Assembly: GCA_013362835.1 (NCBI GenBank)
Contig: JABFVJ010000423.1
Location: forward strand, 1 to 9,959
Direction: 5' to 3'
DNA: 9,959 nt
Source: Nonomuraea sp.
GTDB lineage: Bacteria > Actinomycetota > Actinomycetes > Streptosporangiales > Streptosporangiaceae
Positions 6,600 to 9,959 of the stretch are shown piece after piece. The notes beneath the pieces were generated by a model. That model searched no databases. It had not been told where the DNA came from and saw nothing but the letters and a program-made list of their open reading frames with translations. Numbering within the stretch: position 1 is the first letter of the stretch; each line of letters opens with the position of its first letter. Made by a program: the position numbers and the translations under genes.

Positions 6600-7566
6600 C
6601 GGCGTCGATCGCGTCCAGTTCGTCCTCGGTGAAGGCCGGACCGTCCACGCAGGCCACGTTGTCCTCAAGCTGCCTGACGCTGCTCGCCCCGATCAGCACG
6701 CTCGTCACCCTCGGATCGCGCAACGTCCACGACAGCGCCATCTGGGCCAGCGACTGCCCGCGGCCCGAGGCGATCTCGTTGAGGTCGCGCGCCAGGTCCC
6801 GGTCGATCCGGTCGGCGCTCAGGAACCGGCTCGTCGCCGCCCGCGAGTCCGACGGCACGCCCTCCAGGTAGCGGTCGGTCAGCAGCCCCTGCGCCAGCGG
6901 CGAGAACACGATGCAGCCCATGCCCGCCTCCTCCAGCACGTCGAGCAGCCCGTCCTCGATCCACCGGTTGATCATGGAGTAGGACGGCTGGTGGATGAGC
7001 AGCGGCGTGCCGAGCTCGCGCATGATCCTGGCCGCCTGCGCGGTCTGCTCGGGCGAGTAGTTGGAGATGCCCGCGTACAGCGCCTTGCCCGAGCGCACCG
7101 CCCGGTCCAGCGCCCCCATGGTCTCCTCCAGCGGCGTCTCGGGGTCCGGACGGTGGCTGTAGAAGACGTCCACGTACTCCAGGCCCATGCGGGCGAGCGA
7201 CTGGTCGAGGCTCGCCAGCACGTACTTGCGCGACCCCCACTCCCCGTACGGCCCCGGCCACATGTCGTACCCGGCCTTGGTCGAGATGACCAGCTCGTCC
7301 CGGTACGCCGCGAAGTCCTCCCGGAAGATCCGCCCGAAGTTCCGCTCCGCCGACCCGTACGGCACCCCGTAGTTGTTGGCCAGGTCGAAATGCGTCACCC
7401 CGAGGTCGAACGCGCGACGCAGGATCGCCCGCGAGTTCTCGATCGGCCGGTCGTCGCCGAAGTTGTGCCACAACCCCAGCGACACCGCCGGCAGCCTCAG
7501 CCCGCTGCGCCCGCTCCGGTTGTACGGCTGGCGCTCGTAGCGCCGCTCGTCGGCCTGATACGTCAT
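6568..7566 (-). CDS. yghZ: Aldo/keto reductase, YghZ (L-glyceraldehyde 3-phosphate reductase) type
   Basis: A 332-residue NADPH-dependent aldo/keto reductase of the AKR14/Kv-beta-like branch. From memory it follows E. coli YghZ closely: SGLRLPAVSLGLWHNFG, FDLANNYG, DFAAYRDELVISTKAGYDMWPGPYG and RKYVLASLDQSLARMGLEYVD-type blocks are all present. The catalytic tetrad is Asp61, Tyr66, Lys97 and His138. The C-terminal cofactor-binding segment is SVLIGASSVRQLEDN. E. coli YghZ reduces L-glyceraldehyde 3-phosphate and helps with methylglyoxal detoxification. The same activity here is inferred from similarity and could be broader. The ATG overlaps the stop of oligopeptidase B as ATGA and has a GAGAGG SD with a 9-nt spacer, so it is probably the second, translationally coupled gene of an operon. 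A longer in-frame reading exists up to 8124 but is antisense-frame noise within the peptidase gene. The end overlaps the convergent flippase-like gene. Confidence 0.93.
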   Translation of the reverse strand: MTYQADERRYERQPYNRSGRSGLRLPAVSLGLWHNFGDDRPIENSRAILRRAFDLGVTHFDLANNYGVPYGSAERNFGRIFREDFAAYRDELVISTKAGYDMWPGPYGEWGSRKYVLASLDQSLARMGLEYVDVFYSHRPDPETPLEETMGALDRAVRSGKALYAGISNYSPEQTAQAARIMRELGTPLLIHQPSYSMINRWIEDGLLDVLEEAGMGCIVFSPLAQGLLTDRYLEGVPSDSRAATSRFLSADRIDRDLARDLNEIASGRGQSLAQMALSWTLRDPRVTSVLIGASSVRQLEDNVACVDGPAFTEDELDAIDAVTKLRAAGGR

Positions 7567-9656
7567 GCTGATGTGCCTCTCTCGATGATCCAGGAAAGCG
7601 CGAACGCCTCCTCGCGCCAGGCGTCGTACCGCCCGCTGCGGCCGCCGTGCCCCGCACCCATCTCCGTCTTGAGCAGGAACGGCCCGCCGGAGGCGGTCGC
7701 CCGCAGCCGCGCGATCCACTTGGCCGGCTCGTGGTACAGCACCCGCGTGTCGTTCAGGCTGGTGATCGCCAGAATCGGCGGGTACGCCCGCCCGTCCACG
7801 TTCTCGTACGGCGAGTAGCTCTTCATGTACGCGTAGACGTCCGGGTCGTGCAGCGGGTCGCCCCACTCGTCCCATTCGATCACCGTCAGCGGCAGCGACG
7901 GGTCGAGGATCGTGTTGAGCGCGTCCACGAACGGCACCTCGGCCACCACTCCCGCGAACTCCTCGGGAGCCAGGTTCGTCACCGCGCCCATCAGCAGCCC
8001 GCCCGCCGAGCCGCCCCGCGCGATCACCCGCCCGCTCCAGCCGCTCGCCTTCAGGTGCCGCGCCACGTCCACGAAGTCCGTGAACGTGTTCCGCTTCCTG
8101 GTGAGCTTGCCCTCCTCGTACCACCGGCGGCCCATCTCGCCGCCGCCCCTGACGTGCGCGACGGCGAAGACGAACCCGCGGTCGAGCAGCGACAGCCGGG
8201 CGACCGAGAACCCCGGGTCGATCGAGGTCTCGTAGCTGCCGTACCCGTACAGCAGGGTCGGGGCCGGCGTGAGCGTGTCCTTGCGCTTGACGATCGAGAC
8301 CGGGACGCGCGTGCCGTCCTCAGCCGTCGCCCACTCGCGGAACTGCTCGTAGTCGCCCGGGTCGTAGCCGCCGAGCACCGGCCGCCGCTTGAGCAGGATC
8401 AGCTCGTGGGAGTCCAGCTCGTAGTCGTAGACGCTGGGCGGGGTCACCATGCTCGTGTAGGCGAGCCTGAGCCGCGTCGTGGTGAACTCGGGGTTGCCGG
8501 CCGGGCTGACGTCGTACAGGGGCTCGGGGAAGTCGATCTCGTACGCGTTGCGCTCGGCGGCCTCGATCCGCTCGCGCCACGTCGTGCCGGCGGCGCTGTA
8601 GGGCAGCACGCGCAGGCCCGTCTGGCCGTCGCGGCGAAGGTGCACGACGGCGTGGTCGGAGAACGCGTCGATCTCCAGGAGTCTGGTGTCGTCGCGGTGG
8701 CCGATCAGCGGGGTCCACTCGCCGGGGGCGTCGAGGGGGGCCGTGGCCAGCTCGAAGTTCTCGGCGTTCTCGTTGTGCAGGACGTAGAAGAAGTCGCCCG
8801 CGTGCTCGACGCCGTACTCCACGCCGGTCTTCCTGGGCCTGACGATCTGAAACTCGCCCGTGGGGTCGGTCGCGTCGAGGAGGCGCACCTCGCTCGTGAT
8901 CTTGCTGCCCGCGCCCAGCACAAGGTACCGCTCGCTGCGGGTCAGCCCGATGCCCACCCAGTAACGCTCGTCGGTCTCCTCGTAGACCAGCACGTCCTCC
9001 TCGGTGCCGAGGGTGTGCCGGTAGACCTGGTAGGGCCGCCAGGCGTCGTCCACCCGCGTGTAGAAGAACGCCGAACCGTCCGCCGACCAGGCGCCGCCGT
9101 AGAAGATGTCTTTGATCTCGTCGGCCAGCACCTCACCCGTCTCAAGGTTCTTGAACCTCAGCGTGAAGCGCTCGTCGCCCTTGTAGTCGGTCGAGTAGGC
9201 CAGAATCGTGCCGTCGGGCGTGACGGCGCTGGTGCCCACCGAGAAGAACTCGCTGTCGCCCGCGAGCTCGTTGCCGTCGAGGATCACCTGCTCGCGCTCA
9301 AGGCGCTCGCCCGGGGTGATCTGCGGTGGCGCCTCGCTGTCGGCCGGCACCCGGCAGGAGACCGCGTACTGCTTGCCTTCCTCCGTACGCGTGAAGTACC
9401 ACCAGGCGCCCTTGCGGCTCGGCACCGACAGGTCGGTCTCCTGGGTGCGCCCCTTGATCTCCTGGAAGACCTGCTCCTGGAGTTCGGCGAGATGCGCGGT
9501 GTGCTCTTTGAGAAACTCGTTCTCCGCTTCCAGGTACGCGGTTGTGTCCGGGTCGTCCTTGTTGCTTAGCCAGGCGTACTCGTCGATGAACGTGTCGCCG
9601 TGATGGATGCGCTCAGTCGGGACCTTCTTCGCCACTGGCGGCGTGTTGCTGCTCAC
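7563..9656 (-). CDS. ptrB: Oligopeptidase B (prolyl oligopeptidase family S9A)
   Basis: A 697-residue cytoplasmic serine peptidase that cleaves short peptides after Arg or Lys. An N-terminal seven-bladed propeller (about 70-415) gates a C-terminal alpha/beta-hydrolase domain (about 430-690). The triad is Ser550 (ARGGSAGG), Asp636 (SLNDTRVLY) and His670 (GAGHGG). Spacing is nearly identical to E. coli PtrB. Glu594 and Asp596 in VIEWDEWGDP align with the PtrB acidic pair that binds the basic P1 side chain, which supports trypsin-like specificity, with Asp replacing the second Glu. The N-terminal PPVAKKVPTERIHHGD-type block confirms that the GTG at 9656 is the start. There is no signal peptide. 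No SD precedes that GTG; instead a TAGACT box sits six bases upstream, suggesting a leaderless mRNA. The 3' end overlaps the aldo/keto reductase start by 4 bp (ATGA). Confidence 0.96.
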   Translation of the reverse strand: MSSNTPPVAKKVPTERIHHGDTFIDEYAWLSNKDDPDTTAYLEAENEFLKEHTAHLAELQEQVFQEIKGRTQETDLSVPSRKGAWWYFTRTEEGKQYAVSCRVPADSEAPPQITPGERLEREQVILDGNELAGDSEFFSVGTSAVTPDGTILAYSTDYKGDERFTLRFKNLETGEVLADEIKDIFYGGAWSADGSAFFYTRVDDAWRPYQVYRHTLGTEEDVLVYEETDERYWVGIGLTRSERYLVLGAGSKITSEVRLLDATDPTGEFQIVRPRKTGVEYGVEHAGDFFYVLHNENAENFELATAPLDAPGEWTPLIGHRDDTRLLEIDAFSDHAVVHLRRDGQTGLRVLPYSAAGTTWRERIEAAERNAYEIDFPEPLYDVSPAGNPEFTTTRLRLAYTSMVTPPSVYDYELDSHELILLKRRPVLGGYDPGDYEQFREWATAEDGTRVPVSIVKRKDTLTPAPTLLYGYGSYETSIDPGFSVARLSLLDRGFVFAVAHVRGGGEMGRRWYEEGKLTRKRNTFTDFVDVARHLKASGWSGRVIARGGSAGGLLMGAVTNLAPEEFAGVVAEVPFVDALNTILDPSLPLTVIEWDEWGDPLHDPDVYAYMKSYSPYENVDGRAYPPILAITSLNDTRVLYHEPAKWIARLRATASGGPFLLKTEMGAGHGGRSGRYDAWREEAFALSWIIERGTSA
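7576..7581 (-). promoter_or_regulatory. Shine-Dalgarno of the aldo/keto reductase inside ptrB
   Basis: GAGAGG on the minus strand, nine bases before ATG 7566, lies in the last codons of oligopeptidase B (encoding Glu-Arg). Together with the ATGA overlap it supports initiation by the same or re-recruited ribosomes, and it excludes the longer upstream reading of the reductase frame. Confidence 0.6.
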
Positions 9657-9662
9657 GGGGGG

Positions 9663-9668
9663 AGTCTA
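9663..9668 (-). promoter_or_regulatory. ptrB: -10 box of a probably leaderless ptrB promoter
   Basis: TAGACT (minus strand) fits the TANNNT -10 consensus. It is separated by exactly six C residues from the GTG start of oligopeptidase B, so the transcription start would fall on the first base of the start codon. There is no SD in between. No TTGACA-like -35 box is visible 16 to 19 bp further upstream, which is common for this class of actinobacterial promoter. Confidence 0.5.
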
Positions 9669-9852
9669 TGTTCGGCCGTGATCGTTCTGTGGCCGAGCGA
9701 CCTGACGAAGGCGTCCCGAGTGGTCCGGGAGCGCTGCTAATCTTTAGGAGCCGACGAGATGCGGCGCAACCCACTTCCTTCACTCCGGTGACTTCGGTGC
9801 GTTGTGACGCGGATGTCGGCAATCCCTTCTGGCTCGCGGGTCTGGAGATCGG
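9669..9852. other. Non-coding spacer between ptrB and the rRNA-type promoter
   Basis: No credible gene is seen on either strand; short open frames here have no family resemblance and run into promoter elements. It is less GC-rich than the coding DNA around it. One weak candidate -10, TAATCT at 9738-9743 (+), lacks a recognisable -35 at 16 to 18 bp. It could be an extra upstream promoter of the rRNA operon, which in actinomycetes often has several in tandem, but the evidence is thin. Confidence 0.4.
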
Positions 9853-9882
9853 TTCGCTAACCGAGCGACAGGCTGGTAAGTT
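9853..9882 (+). promoter_or_regulatory. Probable rRNA operon promoter
   Basis: TTCGCT (9853-9858, three of six matches to TTGACA), an 18-bp spacer and TAAGTT (9877-9882) face the right edge. The core promoter would start transcription at about base 9889, right at the GGGGTTG leader motif. The -10-to-leader arrangement is the one seen upstream of 16S rRNA genes in mycobacteria and other actinobacteria. The rRNA assignment rests mainly on that leader motif, because the 16S gene itself is outside the window. Confidence 0.65.
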
Positions 9883-9885
9883 AGA

Positions 9886-9908
9886 GGGGTTGTCCCGGAA
9901 GCGGGGCG
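9886..9908 (+). promoter_or_regulatory. Pre-16S leader motif (CL1-like antitermination/processing element)
   Basis: The stretch beginning GGGGTTGTCCCGGAAGC and continuing GGGGCG closely resembles the conserved actinobacterial pre-rRNA element known in mycobacteria as CL1 (GGGTTGCCCCGAAGCGGGC). It is found just after rrn transcription starts and is thought to act in antitermination or early folding of the precursor. GTCCCGGAAGCGGGGC can pair into a short hairpin. Position and orientation predict a 16S rRNA gene to the right on the plus strand. The comparison is from memory, not from a database search. Confidence 0.65.
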
Positions 9909-9945
9909 CGACTTAATTCCCGCAGGTCGAGCAAGTCGAGTCAAT

Positions 9946-9951
9946 TTGACA
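9946..9951 (+). promoter_or_regulatory. Consensus -35 box of a possible second rRNA promoter, cut by the window edge
   Basis: A perfect TTGACA sits 13 nt after the motif AGGTCGAGCAAGTCGAG and eight bases before the end. A matching -10 would fall just outside, at about 9969. Tandem promoters are usual for actinomycete rRNA operons. It overlaps the small dyad GTCAA-T-TTGAC at 9940-9950. Without the -10 it stays a half-site. Confidence 0.45.
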
Positions 9952-9959
9952 GACACTTG

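Noticed and set aside
5097..6668. Minus-strand open frame of 523 codons opposite the membrane protein
   Set aside because: Asp/Gly/Gln/His-rich nonsense composition, antisense to a protein with clear membrane segments and a family signature.
7567..8124. N-terminal extension of the aldo/keto reductase frame (to 518 residues)
   Set aside because: The extension lies inside oligopeptidase B in another frame and has no family similarity. ATG 7566 has an SD and matches the usual YghZ start.
7647..9569. Plus-strand open frame of 640 codons opposite oligopeptidase B
   Set aside because: Antisense shadow; the minus-strand protein has an intact catalytic triad and family motifs along its full length.
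9738..9743. TAATCT as a strong upstream rRNA promoter
   Set aside because: It fits the -10 pattern but has no -35 at 16 to 18 bp, so it is only mentioned as a weak candidate.
9613..9822. Minus-strand 69-codon open frame overlapping the ptrB start
   Set aside because: It overlaps the ptrB 5' end in another frame and includes the promoter; no supporting signal.
9668..9916. Plus-strand 82-codon open frame at the right end
   Set aside because: It runs across the rRNA-type promoter and leader motif, has no SD or family resemblance, and overlaps the ptrB promoter.

Overview
The window is strongly GC-rich DNA with GTG starts, weak or absent Shine-Dalgarno sequences at some genes and long shadow frames opposite real genes. 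This is typical of an actinomycete chromosome. The protein set and an rRNA-operon leader at the right edge fit a Streptosporangiales-type organism (for example Nonomuraea or relatives). That placement is inference; no marker gene in the window proves it.

Layout, left to right: (1) the 3' part of a secreted lipoprotein alpha/beta hydrolase (+), whose signal peptide is probably cut by the window edge. (2) Tail-to-tail with it and overlapping by 23 bp, a cytoplasmic molybdopterin/[4Fe-4S] oxidoreductase of the DMSO-reductase superfamily (-). It lies 10 bp downstream of (3) an exported M28 zinc aminopeptidase with a protease-associated domain (-). (4) A divergent intergenic region with a perfect 7-bp inverted repeat and a tentative promoter. 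(5) A large membrane protein (+): five predicted N-terminal membrane segments, a kinase-like domain that appears to lack catalytic residues, and a C-terminal LPG-synthase/MprF-type flippase domain. (6) Tail-to-tail with it and overlapping by 32 bp, a YghZ-type aldo/keto reductase (-). It is joined by an ATGA start/stop overlap to (7) an oligopeptidase B (-). (8) About 300 bp of non-coding DNA. On the minus strand it holds an apparently leaderless promoter for oligopeptidase B. On the plus strand it holds what looks like the promoter, antitermination/processing leader and the -35 box of a second promoter of an rRNA operon whose 16S gene would begin beyond the window.

There are two likely two-gene minus-strand units: M28 peptidase to molybdoenzyme, and oligopeptidase B to aldo/keto reductase. 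Neither pair has an obvious shared pathway. No mobile element, CRISPR array, tRNA or integration scar was seen. Most of the window looks like ordinary chromosomal core or near-core DNA. The least ordinary item is the pseudokinase-flippase membrane protein, followed by the orphan molybdoenzyme beside a secreted peptidase and the leaderless gene divergent from the rRNA leader.
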